The notes under the pieces were generated by a model, which saw nothing but the letters and a program-made list of their open reading frames with translations, made no database searches and was not told the DNA's origin. A stretch of DNA of 64,000 bases. It comes from CAYJKB01 sp964370625 (GTDB lineage: Bacteria > Bacillota > Clostridia > Oscillospirales > Butyricicoccaceae). The DNA lies in assembly GCA_964370625.1 (NCBI GenBank), contig CAYJKB010000002.1, forward strand, positions 44,215-108,214, in the 5' to 3' direction. Below are positions 34,485-42,717 of this stretch, piece after piece. The translations under genes were made by a program, and so were the position numbers. Positions within the stretch are counted from its first letter, which is position 1, and each line of letters starts with the position of its first letter.

Positions 34485-34678
34485 ATTTTCTCCCTGTTTT
34501 CGTTTAGAGCTACTAAAAATCAAGACTTTATCAAAAATAGCCTTTAAATCTAGCTCTAATTTGTAATAACTACAATCATTATACATCAAGCATATTTAAA
34601 ATTCAATATATTCATGCATAACCTAAGTTTTATATCTATATAATTAAACAAAAGATTTTTCAATGAGGTGAAAATTAT

Positions 34679-35809
34679 ATGAAAAAAATATTATCATTAC
34701 TTTTAGTTTTATCTTTCTCTTTAACTTCAGTCGCTTTTGCTACAGAATTACCACCGCTTGATGCGAAATCTTATGTTCTTACAGATATTAATGGAAATAT
34801 TTTATATGAGCATAATATGCATGAAAAATTGCAACCAGCTAGTGTTACAAAAGTTATGACAATGCTTTTGGTTATGGAAGCTATTGAAAGTGGTATACTT
34901 TCTTATGATGATATTGTAACAGTTAGTCAGTACGCAAGCTCAATGGGTGGTTCACAAGTTTTTTTATCACATAATGAGCAAATGACAGTGCGTGACATTT
35001 TAAAATGCATAGTTGTTGCATCTGCTAATGATGCATCTGTTGCTATTGCAGAGCATATTTCAGGTAGTGAATCTGCTTTTGTTGAGCTTATGAATAGTCG
35101 TGCTTTAGAACTTGGTATGCTTGATACTACGTTTATCAATGCAAATGGTTTAGATGCTGATGATGTTCAAACCATCACCTCTGCACATGACCTTGCACTT
35201 GCATCTGCACAGCTTTTAAAACACGAAGATATTAAAGAATTTTCTACTATTTGGATGGATACTATTCGTGATGGAACTTTTACTTTGGCGAATACAAATA
35301 AAATGCTTAAAAGTTATAATGGTTTAACAGGGCTTAAAACTGGATATATTCAAAAGGCTGGTTATTGTATTTCAGCCACAGCAGAACGAGATGGGCTTGA
35401 ACTTATAGCAGTTGTTATGTCATCACCTACCATTGAAGCTAGGACCTCTGCTGTAGCTTCGCTTTTAAATCATGGGTTTGCAAATTATGCCAATTTTAAA
35501 CCTGAGTTTTTAAGCAATGAACATAAGGTCCCTGTATATTTAGGTACTGAAGATTACATCACTGGAAGAATTGATGAAGTGCCAAATGTCGTTGTTGATA
35601 AGAATAAATTATCTGAAATCACTTATAGCATTATCATGGAAGAAAGCATAACTGCACCTGTTTTAGAAGGTCAAAAAATAGGAAATTTGATTGTATTGTC
35701 TGGTTCTGAACAGGTTTTAGATACTCCGATTTATGCAGACCACAGCATTGAAAAATTATCAATATTTGACATTTTTGTCAGATTGTTAGGAAATTTTTGT
35801 ATAATGTAA
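34679..35809 (+). CDS. D-alanyl-D-alanine carboxypeptidase (DacF/PBP5 type)
   Basis: 376-residue secreted penicillin-binding protein (peptidase S11). A signal peptide (about 1-21, ending VAFA) leads into the transpeptidase fold with SVTK (Ser55, Lys58), SAN in VVASANDAS, and KTG in GLKTGY. A C-terminal beta domain and a hydrophobic end (about 355-376) could anchor it in the membrane. It trims D-Ala from peptidoglycan stem peptides; in endospore formers relatives act in sporulation. GAGGTG precedes the ATG. Confidence 0.93.
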   Translation: MKKILSLLLVLSFSLTSVAFATELPPLDAKSYVLTDINGNILYEHNMHEKLQPASVTKVMTMLLVMEAIESGILSYDDIVTVSQYASSMGGSQVFLSHNEQMTVRDILKCIVVASANDASVAIAEHISGSESAFVELMNSRALELGMLDTTFINANGLDADDVQTITSAHDLALASAQLLKHEDIKEFSTIWMDTIRDGTFTLANTNKMLKSYNGLTGLKTGYIQKAGYCISATAERDGLELIAVVMSSPTIEARTSAVASLLNHGFANYANFKPEFLSNEHKVPVYLGTEDYITGRIDEVPNVVVDKNKLSEITYSIIMEESITAPVLEGQKIGNLIVLSGSEQVLDTPIYADHSIEKLSIFDIFVRLLGNFCIM

Positions 35810-35899
35810 TTTTTTATAGTTTTAGATATTATTTTAGTTGCTGATTTTTTGCTATAAAATAATTTTATTCAAAATTCACAGTTTTTTTATAATTTTCAG

Positions 35900-35928
35900 T
35901 TGAATTTTTATAAAACCTATGCTAAAAT
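35900..35928 (+). promoter_or_regulatory. SigA-type promoter for the P-loop protein gene
   Basis: TTGAAT (35900-35905), 17 bases, TAAAAT (35923-35928), about 35 bases before the ATG. A six-base stem CCTTAA / TTAAGG (35938-35953) then overlaps the start of the Shine-Dalgarno AGGAGG. Confidence 0.55.
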
Positions 35929-35964
35929 TAGTTATAACCTTAAAAACTTAAGGAGGAAATTATT

Positions 35965-36375
35965 ATGGTAAAATTAATTTTAGGTGATCAAGGAACTGGT
36001 AAAACAAAGCAAATTATCGACATGGTTAATACTGCTACTGCATCAGATAAAGGTCAAGTAGTTTGTATAGCTAAGGGCGATAAGCTCAAGTTTGACATTT
36101 CATCACATGCACGTCTTGTTGATATGACGGGCTATGCAGTTGATGATTACAAAAGCTTATTAGGTTTTATTTCTGGAATGCACGCTGGAAACTTTGATAT
36201 TTCTCAAGTTTTCATCGACAGTCTACATAAGCTTGTAAGCGACCATAGCATCGAAGGAGAAGAAAATTTCCTTGAAGCGTTGGATAATTTCTCTAATACT
36301 CATAGTGTTTCTTTTACAGTTGCAGTTAGCGCAAATGCTGATAATGTTTCTGAAAAACTGAAACGCTACTTATAA
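35965..36375 (+). CDS. Small P-loop protein of unknown function
   Basis: 136-residue protein with a Walker A motif GDQGTGKT at 7-14 and a possible Walker B strand VFIDSLHKL near residue 82. It is much shorter than most P-loop ATPases and has no recognised partner domain; similar short proteins in Clostridia have been labelled PilT-like without evidence. It has a SigA-type promoter, a very strong AGGAGG and its own terminator, so it is an independent, probably well-expressed gene. Confidence 0.75.
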   Translation: MVKLILGDQGTGKTKQIIDMVNTATASDKGQVVCIAKGDKLKFDISSHARLVDMTGYAVDDYKSLLGFISGMHAGNFDISQVFIDSLHKLVSDHSIEGEENFLEALDNFSNTHSVSFTVAVSANADNVSEKLKRYL

Positions 36376-36392
36376 CAGCAAGCAAAAAATTT

Positions 36393-36435
36393 AAAAAAAC
36401 TATTGTATTACTTTTGTGATTGCAATAGTTTTTTT
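36393..36435 (+). terminator. Terminator of the P-loop protein gene
   Basis: Stem AAAAAAACTATTG (36393-36405) / CAATAGTTTTTTT (36423-36435), the second arm supplying the U-tract. Confidence 0.9.
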
Positions 36436-36562
36436 GTTTTAATAACATATTTTTATATTTTATAATCTCTATAGTTTCCATTTAGAAACTAAGAAACATA
36501 AAAGTGCTATCTTTACAAGTTTTATTTTGTGATGTACTATAACAATAAAGGAAGTGTAAATT

Positions 36563-37237
36563 ATGACTATTAAAGAAATTTATGATGCGTTTGATAAAAT
36601 CGGATGTCTATCTTTTACTACTATTAATGAATTTAATGATCCAATTTCTCGTATAGCACATCTTAGAGCATACGATGAGCATGGATTATATTTTATGACT
36701 ATGTTCACAAAACCATTTTTCAAACAACTTCATACAAATAAAAAAATTTCGCTTTGTGGATTATGTACACCTGATAAAGAAATCCATCACGATGAAAATG
36801 GTTTACCTGTGTTTGCTGGTGGTTATGCTATGCGTATGACTGGCTATGCTGAACAAATATCAATTGATGAGCTAAAACAAAAAAACAATCCTATTTTTGA
36901 TATGTGTATTAAAGACTATGAAAAATATCCTGCAATGGTAGTTTTTTGCATTTCAAGTGGCTATGGTGATATATTTGATTATGATTTTGAACTTGTACAG
37001 CGTGAAAACAAATTAGAACGCACTTATTTTGCATACAATGGTGCTGAAATTAGCTATAGAGGTTTAGAAATTGACTCTGATAAATGTATCAGTTGTGGTA
37101 AATGTATGAAAAAATGTTCATTTATCGCTATCGATAAAAATGATAATTTATATTCAATTAACAAAAATCGTTGCGATGAATGTGGAGACTGTTTTTTAGT
37201 ATGTCCTGTACAGGCTATTTCACACAAAGGAGTTTGA
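36563..37237 (+). CDS. Flavin-binding (PNPOx-like) protein with two C-terminal 4Fe-4S sites
   Basis: 224-residue fusion. Residues 1-160 look like the pyridoxamine-5'-phosphate-oxidase split barrel (GCLSFTTINEF, RAYDEHGLYFMT, and a later SSGYGDIFDYDFELVQR). Residues 170-220 form a bacterial ferredoxin with two CxxCxxCxxxC sets (Cys175-Cys185 and Cys204-Cys214). It likely moves electrons between a flavin and ferredoxin-type partners. It begins a three-gene operon with a macrodomain protein (3 bases downstream) and a class M sirtuin, an arrangement that suggests a redox role in ADP-ribose signalling. Confidence 0.85.
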   Translation: MTIKEIYDAFDKIGCLSFTTINEFNDPISRIAHLRAYDEHGLYFMTMFTKPFFKQLHTNKKISLCGLCTPDKEIHHDENGLPVFAGGYAMRMTGYAEQISIDELKQKNNPIFDMCIKDYEKYPAMVVFCISSGYGDIFDYDFELVQRENKLERTYFAYNGAEISYRGLEIDSDKCISCGKCMKKCSFIAIDKNDNLYSINKNRCDECGDCFLVCPVQAISHKGV

Positions 37238-37240
37238 ACA

Positions 37241-38026
37241 ATGGATTTACTAGAAAAAATCAAATTTCTAAATAATATTTTACTAAATGAAATGCCACAA
37301 TATAAAACTCAAGCAAAATCTTTTGACAATACCTTTGAAAATCAACGTTCTTTACTGCGTGCATTAATGAATGTTCGGTCTCCAATGCCGTTAGATGCTG
37401 AATTTTTAGCTGTTCAAGATGAAGTTTTACAACAAGAACTTAGCAAAAAGTCTATTGTTACTTTAGATGATTTATCTCCTTGTAATAAAAATCAGCAGAT
37501 TTATCTTTGGCAAGGCGATATAACATTGCTAAAAGTTGATGCTATTGTAAACGCTGCAAATAGTGCTATGCTTGGATGTTTTATTCCACATCACAAATGC
37601 ATTGACAATGCGATACATTCAGCTGCTGGCCTTCAATTACGTGATGAATGTAATAAAATTATGATTGCTCAAGGTCATGATGAGCTTACAGCAGATGCAA
37701 AAATCACTCTTTCTTATAACTTGCCCTCAAAGTATGTAATCCATACTGTAGGCCCTATCATTGGAAATAAACTGACAGATAAAGACTGTGATTTGCTAGA
37801 AAATGCTTATCGTTCATGCATGAAATTAGCTATAAAAAACAACTTAAAAAGCATCGCTTTTTGCTGTATTTCAACCGGAGAATTTCATTTTCCAAATGAT
37901 GTTGCAAGCCAAATTGCTATACAAACTATTGAGACAATTCTCAAAAATACTAATTATGAAATCAAGGTGATATTTAATGTTTTCAAAGATTTGGACAAAA
38001 AACTCTACGAAGAGTTACTCGGATAA
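37241..38026 (+). CDS. Zinc-dependent macrodomain protein-ADP-ribose hydrolase
   Basis: 261-residue protein with an N-terminal helical extension (about 1-85) and a macrodomain (about 86-258). The ADP-ribose-binding motif DAIVNAANSAM and the zinc-type insertion LGCFIPHHKCIDNAIH (Cys113, His117/118, Cys120) match the SirTM-linked class that removes ADP-ribose from proteins in known operons of Staphylococcus and Streptococcus. The C-terminal CISTGEFHFP loop is the phosphate-binding loop. It is sandwiched between the flavin/ferredoxin gene and the sirtuin, whose start lies inside its end. Confidence 0.92.
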   Translation: MDLLEKIKFLNNILLNEMPQYKTQAKSFDNTFENQRSLLRALMNVRSPMPLDAEFLAVQDEVLQQELSKKSIVTLDDLSPCNKNQQIYLWQGDITLLKVDAIVNAANSAMLGCFIPHHKCIDNAIHSAAGLQLRDECNKIMIAQGHDELTADAKITLSYNLPSKYVIHTVGPIIGNKLTDKDCDLLENAYRSCMKLAIKNNLKSIAFCCISTGEFHFPNDVASQIAIQTIETILKNTNYEIKVIFNVFKDLDKKLYEELLG

Positions 38027-38849
38027 ACTAGCACAAGTTTCAACATTATTAAATGATGCTGAAGCTGTTGTAATCGGAGCTGGTGCTGGGCTTTCAGCAT
38101 CAGCAGGGCTTTTATATAGTGGTGAACGTTTTGAGCGTCTTTTCACTGATTTCATAGCAAAATACAAGCTTACTGACATGTATTCTGCTGCATTTTATCC
38201 ACATAAATCTCTTGAAGAACATTGGGGTTATTGGAGCTATCATATTTATCACAATAGATATGCAGCTGAACTTAATTCAACTTATAGTGATTTGTTAAAA
38301 CTTGTTCAGGATAAAAATTATTTTGTTATCACCACCAATGGAGACCATTTATTTTTAAAGAATGGATTTGATAAACAAAGGGTATTTTATACTCAAGGTG
38401 ATTATGGTTTATTTCAATGCACTGTGCCTTGTCATAAGCAAACTTACGATAATCATGATATTATTATGAAAATGATATCTGAACAAAAAGACCTTAAAAT
38501 TCCATCTGAACTTATTCCATATTGCCCGAAATGTGATGCACCTATGACAGTAAATCTTCGCATGGATAACACATTTGTTGAAGATGATGGTTGGCATCGT
38601 GCTTGCGCTAGATACACTGATTTCATTGAAACTCATATGTCAAAAAAGGTATTATTTTTGGATTTAGGCATAGGGCTTAATACTCCATCTATTATAAAAT
38701 ATCCATTTTGGAAATTTACCTATCAAAATAAACTAGCTAATCATGTCAGTATTAATACAGAAATTTTTGAAGTGCCAAAAGAAATCGAAAAGCAATCTAT
38801 CTCTATTATCCATGATATCGGTGATACAATTAGACAAATCAATCTGTAA
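37977..38849 (+). CDS. Class M sirtuin (SirTM), predicted protein ADP-ribosyltransferase
   Basis: 290-residue NAD-dependent Sir2-fold protein. NAD-binding GAGAGLSASAGL (34-45) replaces the classical GAGxSxxSGIPDFR; the TTNGDH motif (119-124) is followed by TQGDYGLFQC, with Gln140 where ordinary sirtuins have the catalytic His. A four-Cys zinc site is Cys148, Cys152, Cys183, Cys186. These are hallmarks of SirTMs, which ADP-ribosylate a lipoylated GcvH-like protein. AAGGTGA precedes the ATG, giving a 50-base overlap with the macrodomain gene. No gcvH-L or lplA homologue lies in this window. Confidence 0.9.
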   Translation: MFSKIWTKNSTKSYSDKLAQVSTLLNDAEAVVIGAGAGLSASAGLLYSGERFERLFTDFIAKYKLTDMYSAAFYPHKSLEEHWGYWSYHIYHNRYAAELNSTYSDLLKLVQDKNYFVITTNGDHLFLKNGFDKQRVFYTQGDYGLFQCTVPCHKQTYDNHDIIMKMISEQKDLKIPSELIPYCPKCDAPMTVNLRMDNTFVEDDGWHRACARYTDFIETHMSKKVLFLDLGIGLNTPSIIKYPFWKFTYQNKLANHVSINTEIFEVPKEIEKQSISIIHDIGDTIRQINL

Positions 38850-38883
38850 TTTTACTATTTGTAATCATTTTTGAGTGCAAAAA

Positions 38884-38927
38884 CAGGCTGTGATGAAACA
38901 TGAATTTCGTCACAGCCTGAGTTTTTT
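38884..38927 (+). terminator. Terminator of the SirTM operon
   Basis: Stem CAGGCTGTGATGAAA / TTTCGTCACAGCCTG with one mismatch (38884-38919), followed by AGTTTTTT. It is also the 3' flank of the convergent permease gene and a member of the AGGCTGTGATGAAA hairpin family. Confidence 0.9.
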
Positions 38928-38959
38928 AATTTTTACTTAAATTAGTTTTAATACATTTA

Positions 38960-40327
38960 TCAGATAAAGAAGGTAATTCCAAATATTACAGTCAGTGCAT
39001 AAAGCACAGGTGATATTTCTTTTTTATGTCCTGTAAACAGGCTGATTAATGTGTATGAGATAATTCCAAAAGCCATTCCTGTTGCAATAGAGTATGTCAG
39101 CGGAATTAATATAATTATAAAGATTGATGGAATTGCTTCTAATATATCATCAAAGTTTATGTGCACAATTTTTTCCATCATAAATCCACCTACAATAATA
39201 AGTGTGCACGCTGTTGCAGCTTGTGGAATTAATCTTATTACAGGTGAAATTGCTGTTGTAAGTAAAAATAGACACCCTGCCACAACAGCAGAAAATCCTG
39301 TTTTTCCCCCTTCAGCAATACCAACCGAACTTTCAGCATAAATTGATACCGTAGGAACACCAACGCAAGCACCAATTATTGTGCCTAATGCATCTGCATT
39401 CATCGCTTTATCAAGCTTGTGTCGTCTAATATTTTCATCTAAATTTTCAACAGTGTATCCTGTACCTAAAAGTGTACCTACACTATCAAATATATCAATA
39501 AACGCAATGTTTATAATTAATGACATGATTGTGAGTAATCCAATTGCAAACCCTTCACCAGTTAAAGTATCAAGGCTTGAAAAATCCATTGCAAAAAGAA
39601 CTGGTTCAAATTCATATAATTCTGGGAATAATTTAAATTCATCTACTACTACAAGTCCTAATGGGATTGCTATAATTGTACAAAATGCTTTACCTAAAAA
39701 TATTGCACTGTGAACATGGCGTTTCATAAGAACTGCTATAAATATTACACCTGCCATTGTAAGTATAGCTTCTAATGTGTATGTCCAATTTGTTTGTGAA
39801 AAATCATTAAGTGATACTAATGTATATTCATTTCCAATTACTATTTTGGACTTTTGCAGACCAATAAAAGCTATAAAAAATCCAACTCCAGCTGTAATTG
39901 CATATTTCAAGTTGTCCGGAATAGCATCAACTATAATTCGTCGCCAACCACCCAATGTGATTATTAAAAAGATTATACCTGATAAGAAAATAATTGCAAG
40001 AGATGTTCCATAAGAAAAACCCATTTCAATTACCATAGTATGTGTAAAGAATAAACTCAGCGATAACGAGGGTGCCATCGCAAGTGGAACTTTTGCATAA
40101 ATTCCAAGTATCAATGTTCCAATTCCCGATGCTATGCAAGTTGCGATTGTAAGGCTTGTAAGCATTGCATCTTGCATTGGCTCTGGAAAAAGAACTACCA
40201 TCGTGTTTGGTACTGTTAATATTACATATGCAAGAGATAAATAAATTGTTATCCCTGATAAAATTTCTGATTTAAATGTTGCTCCACGTTTTTTGAAACT
40301 AAAATAATTATAGATTAAATCTAACAT
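38960..40327 (-). CDS. NCS2-family purine permease (AzgA/PbuG type)
   Basis: 455-residue membrane transporter with 12-14 predicted helices. The N-terminus YFSFKKRGATFKSEILSG and the internal SVGTLLGTG and GACVGVPTVSIYAESSVG(I)AEGGKTG segments are typical of guanine/hypoxanthine permeases. GGAGG that ends the upstream M24 gene serves its ATG, one base after that stop, so the two are coupled. No purine riboswitch is visible upstream of the pair. Confidence 0.93.
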   Translation of the reverse strand: MLDLIYNYFSFKKRGATFKSEILSGITIYLSLAYVILTVPNTMVVLFPEPMQDAMLTSLTIATCIASGIGTLILGIYAKVPLAMAPSLSLSLFFTHTMVIEMGFSYGTSLAIIFLSGIIFLIITLGGWRRIIVDAIPDNLKYAITAGVGFFIAFIGLQKSKIVIGNEYTLVSLNDFSQTNWTYTLEAILTMAGVIFIAVLMKRHVHSAIFLGKAFCTIIAIPLGLVVVDEFKLFPELYEFEPVLFAMDFSSLDTLTGEGFAIGLLTIMSLIINIAFIDIFDSVGTLLGTGYTVENLDENIRRHKLDKAMNADALGTIIGACVGVPTVSIYAESSVGIAEGGKTGFSAVVAGCLFLLTTAISPVIRLIPQAATACTLIIVGGFMMEKIVHINFDDILEAIPSIFIIILIPLTYSIATGMAFGIISYTLISLFTGHKKEISPVLYALTVIFGITFFI

Positions 40328-40328
40328 G

Positions 40329-41525
40329 CTATCCTCCGAATCTTTTTATTGGTCTCGGCAGTCCGGATATTGAAAATGTTTTATCTCGTCCTACACAATA
40401 GGTGTTTTCAGTTCCTACAGTTCCGATATTATCTAATGCAATTTTAGGTTCAATTGCAAAAAACATACCTTCTTCGATAGGTTCATCAAAACCTTTTGCA
40501 ATTGCAGGTGTCTCATCAACTGTAAGTCCTATGCTATGTCCTAAGAATTTTACACCACCCATAAAGCCATGTTCAAATTCTTGTGGTACCATTTCAAGTG
40601 CTTTAGCATAAATTTCAGATGGAATTGCACCTGGCACTAACATATCTGCTACTTTATTTTCAATATCAATACAAATATCAGTTGCACGAATGATTAAATC
40701 AGCATTTTTATCTTTTTCAATATCACCAAAATAATAAACCATTGTTTTATCTGAATGATATCCTTCAATTGCAAATGGATTATCAATATAAATCAGTGAG
40801 TTTTGCTCAAGCTTTACATCATAAGAGCCCATAGCTTGTGCAGCTATGCAAGTTCCACGATTTCCACCAGGTCCATCAAAGGCAGTTTTAACAAGTGTGC
40901 TTACTCCAAAGCTCACATAACCACCTACATCTTCTGCAAGTGGGTTGTTAAATCTTCCAATTCCCATAAATCCTCTTTTTACAAATTCCATGAATATTAA
41001 TGCACAAAGTTCAGCTTCGCTCATTCCTTCACGAAACAAAGTTGGTATAACTTCGTCAAAACAATGTGCATGAATTTTTCCCACTTCAAGCATTAGATTA
41101 ATTTCATACTGTGATTTCACAGAACGAATTGCATTAATCTCGTTATTGATGCTTAAAACTTGTTCAGCAGTGATGTATTTTTGCACCATTGAAAGCCAAT
41201 CAAGTGTTGCTGTTTTCTTTTCAACAAATAATAGTTTATGGTTATCTCCATAAGCTGCTGCAATTTCTCTAAAGCTTCTCATCTGGCGAATATCGCCAAA
41301 ATTGCTTTCATTTTTTGCTCTTTCAATGCTCTTACGAACAAATAAAGTTGCATTTTCAGGTGTAATACACAATACACCATCTTGCATTGTTCCTGTTAGA
41401 TAATACATATTAACTTTGTTGTTTATCATTATAAGATAATCATCACAGATATTGAATAATTTGTGTCTTAAAAATTCAATTCTGCGATTTAGTTCTTCTA
41501 TTGGAACTTTTTTTTGCATATTCAA
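40329..41525 (-). CDS. M24 family (Xaa-Pro peptidase-like) protein
   Basis: 398-residue pita-bread-fold protein. The C-terminal domain shows most metal ligands: YIDNPFAIEGYHSDKTM (two Asp), GHSIGL (His), FFAIEPK (Glu) and GTVGTENTY (Glu). The first ligand region reads YIDNP rather than the usual D-x-G, so metal binding may be altered. Substrate unknown. GGAGG stands nine bases before the TTG at 41525; an ATG two codons later is 15 bases away, so TTG is the likely start. It is translationally coupled to the purine permease. Confidence 0.8.
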   Translation of the reverse strand: MNMQKKVPIEELNRRIEFLRHKLFNICDDYLIMINNKVNMYYLTGTMQDGVLCITPENATLFVRKSIERAKNESNFGDIRQMRSFREIAAAYGDNHKLLFVEKKTATLDWLSMVQKYITAEQVLSINNEINAIRSVKSQYEINLMLEVGKIHAHCFDEVIPTLFREGMSEAELCALIFMEFVKRGFMGIGRFNNPLAEDVGGYVSFGVSTLVKTAFDGPGGNRGTCIAAQAMGSYDVKLEQNSLIYIDNPFAIEGYHSDKTMVYYFGDIEKDKNADLIIRATDICIDIENKVADMLVPGAIPSEIYAKALEMVPQEFEHGFMGGVKFLGHSIGLTVDETPAIAKGFDEPIEEGMFFAIEPKIALDNIGTVGTENTYCVGRDKTFSISGLPRPIKRFGG

Positions 41526-41593
41526 AATTTTCTACCTCCGAAAAATAATCACTAATATTATACAAAAATTTCTCGTTGATTTCAAGGTTTTAT

Positions 41594-42547
41594 TTATAAT
41601 TTTACGAAAATAGAGCTAAAATATATAAAATACACAAAAATCAAGGCTATTCCTTGTACATATGTAAATTTCTTTTTTATTAAAAATGGAACAACTGCAA
41701 TTATCATTAATGCAATTAACGTTGTCATATCTTGCAAAATCATTCTTTCTGATATGATAATTTGCTCTTTTGTAAAAAGTGCACAAATTGGTAATATCAT
41801 GGTTAAATCTATAATATTTGCTCCAAAAATGTTACCAATTGATATATCGCTTTTTCCTTTTCGAATTGCTGTAATAGTTGTTGCAAGTTCTGGCAATGAT
41901 GTTCCAATAGCTACAATTGTAATTGCAACAATGCTTTCTGGAATTTTAAGTAAATATGCAAGTTTTATCCCATTTTCCACCAAAAGTTCTGCACCAACGA
42001 AAATTAAAATAGCACTTATTATAAATTTAGCTATGTTGTGTATAATTTCTGCTTTTCGAATTTTATGTAAATTTAATACATTTTTTTCTTGTTTATTTTG
42101 CATATTATTCATTGTTAACATCATTGACAATATACCTATTACAATTAACATCATGCCTTCTAAATCTGTAAATCGTTTATTATACATACATGCAAATAAA
42201 AATAAACAAGATATAAGCATAGTGATTGCTTTTTCTATAATTTGTGTACTGTTTGTAAATTTTTTAAAAACAAGCAGACTAATCGCTAAAATCAATCCTA
42301 TGTTAGACATCACTGAACCTATCATATTCGATACAGAAAAATCAATATTTCCCTTAAAACCAGCAATTAATGAGATAAAAAGTTCAGGTAATGCTGTAGC
42401 AAAGCTTACAATTGTAGCACCAATTATAAATTCTGGAATTCTTGTAATTTTAGAAATATAACAAGAACTATCGACAAATGCTTCTCCACCCTTTATAATA
42501 AACAGAAGTCCTACCATAAAAAGCAAATATATCGCAATGTTTTCCAT
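41594..42547 (-). CDS. Sodium/calcium exchanger family protein (YrbG/CaCA)
   Basis: 317-residue membrane antiporter with ten or so helices in two inverted halves. The duplicated alpha repeats are GATIVSFATALPEL and VAIGTSLPELATT, the calcium/sodium-coordinating segments of the CaCA superfamily, each followed by a G-N-x-x-G(A/S)N element (SNMIGSVMSN and GNIFGANI). GGAGG precedes the ATG at 42547. The ribosome binding site lies in a long hairpin. Probably exports calcium using sodium, which fits the sodium-type ATP synthase. Confidence 0.93.
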   Translation of the reverse strand: MENIAIYLLFMVGLLFIIKGGEAFVDSSCYISKITRIPEFIIGATIVSFATALPELFISLIAGFKGNIDFSVSNMIGSVMSNIGLILAISLLVFKKFTNSTQIIEKAITMLISCLFLFACMYNKRFTDLEGMMLIVIGILSMMLTMNNMQNKQEKNVLNLHKIRKAEIIHNIAKFIISAILIFVGAELLVENGIKLAYLLKIPESIVAITIVAIGTSLPELATTITAIRKGKSDISIGNIFGANIIDLTMILPICALFTKEQIIISERMILQDMTTLIALMIIAVVPFLIKKKFTYVQGIALIFVYFIYFSSIFVKL

Positions 42548-42598
42548 TTTGCTCCTCCATTTATATTTTATATATAAATTTATGCTTGAGGAGCAAAA
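42547..42598 (-). promoter_or_regulatory. Inverted repeat that buries the exchanger gene ribosome binding site
   Basis: In the mRNA, TTTTGCTCCTC (plus 42598-42588) pairs perfectly for 11 bases with GAGGAGCAAAA (42557-42547), covering GGAGG and the first base of the ATG. Inside the loop TTTATAT pairs with ATATAAA. It has no trailing U-tract, so it is not a terminator. A translation switch is inferred. Confidence 0.55.
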
Positions 42599-42717
42599 AA
42601 TATGAAGTAAATGTGAATTTAATGAAACTTTTTTTATTTTTTTACGTCTACTTCTATAAGCATTATTTTATCTATTGTACTTAAAGGTAAAATTTTTTTA
42701 AACATGGAGGAAAGTTT

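Noticed and set aside
41526..41593. Purine riboswitch upstream of the M24-purine permease pair
   Set aside because: Gap is 68 bases with no conserved purine-aptamer core.
41754..42461. 235-residue plus-strand ORF
   Set aside because: Antisense shadow of the sodium/calcium exchanger gene; no family motifs and no Shine-Dalgarno.
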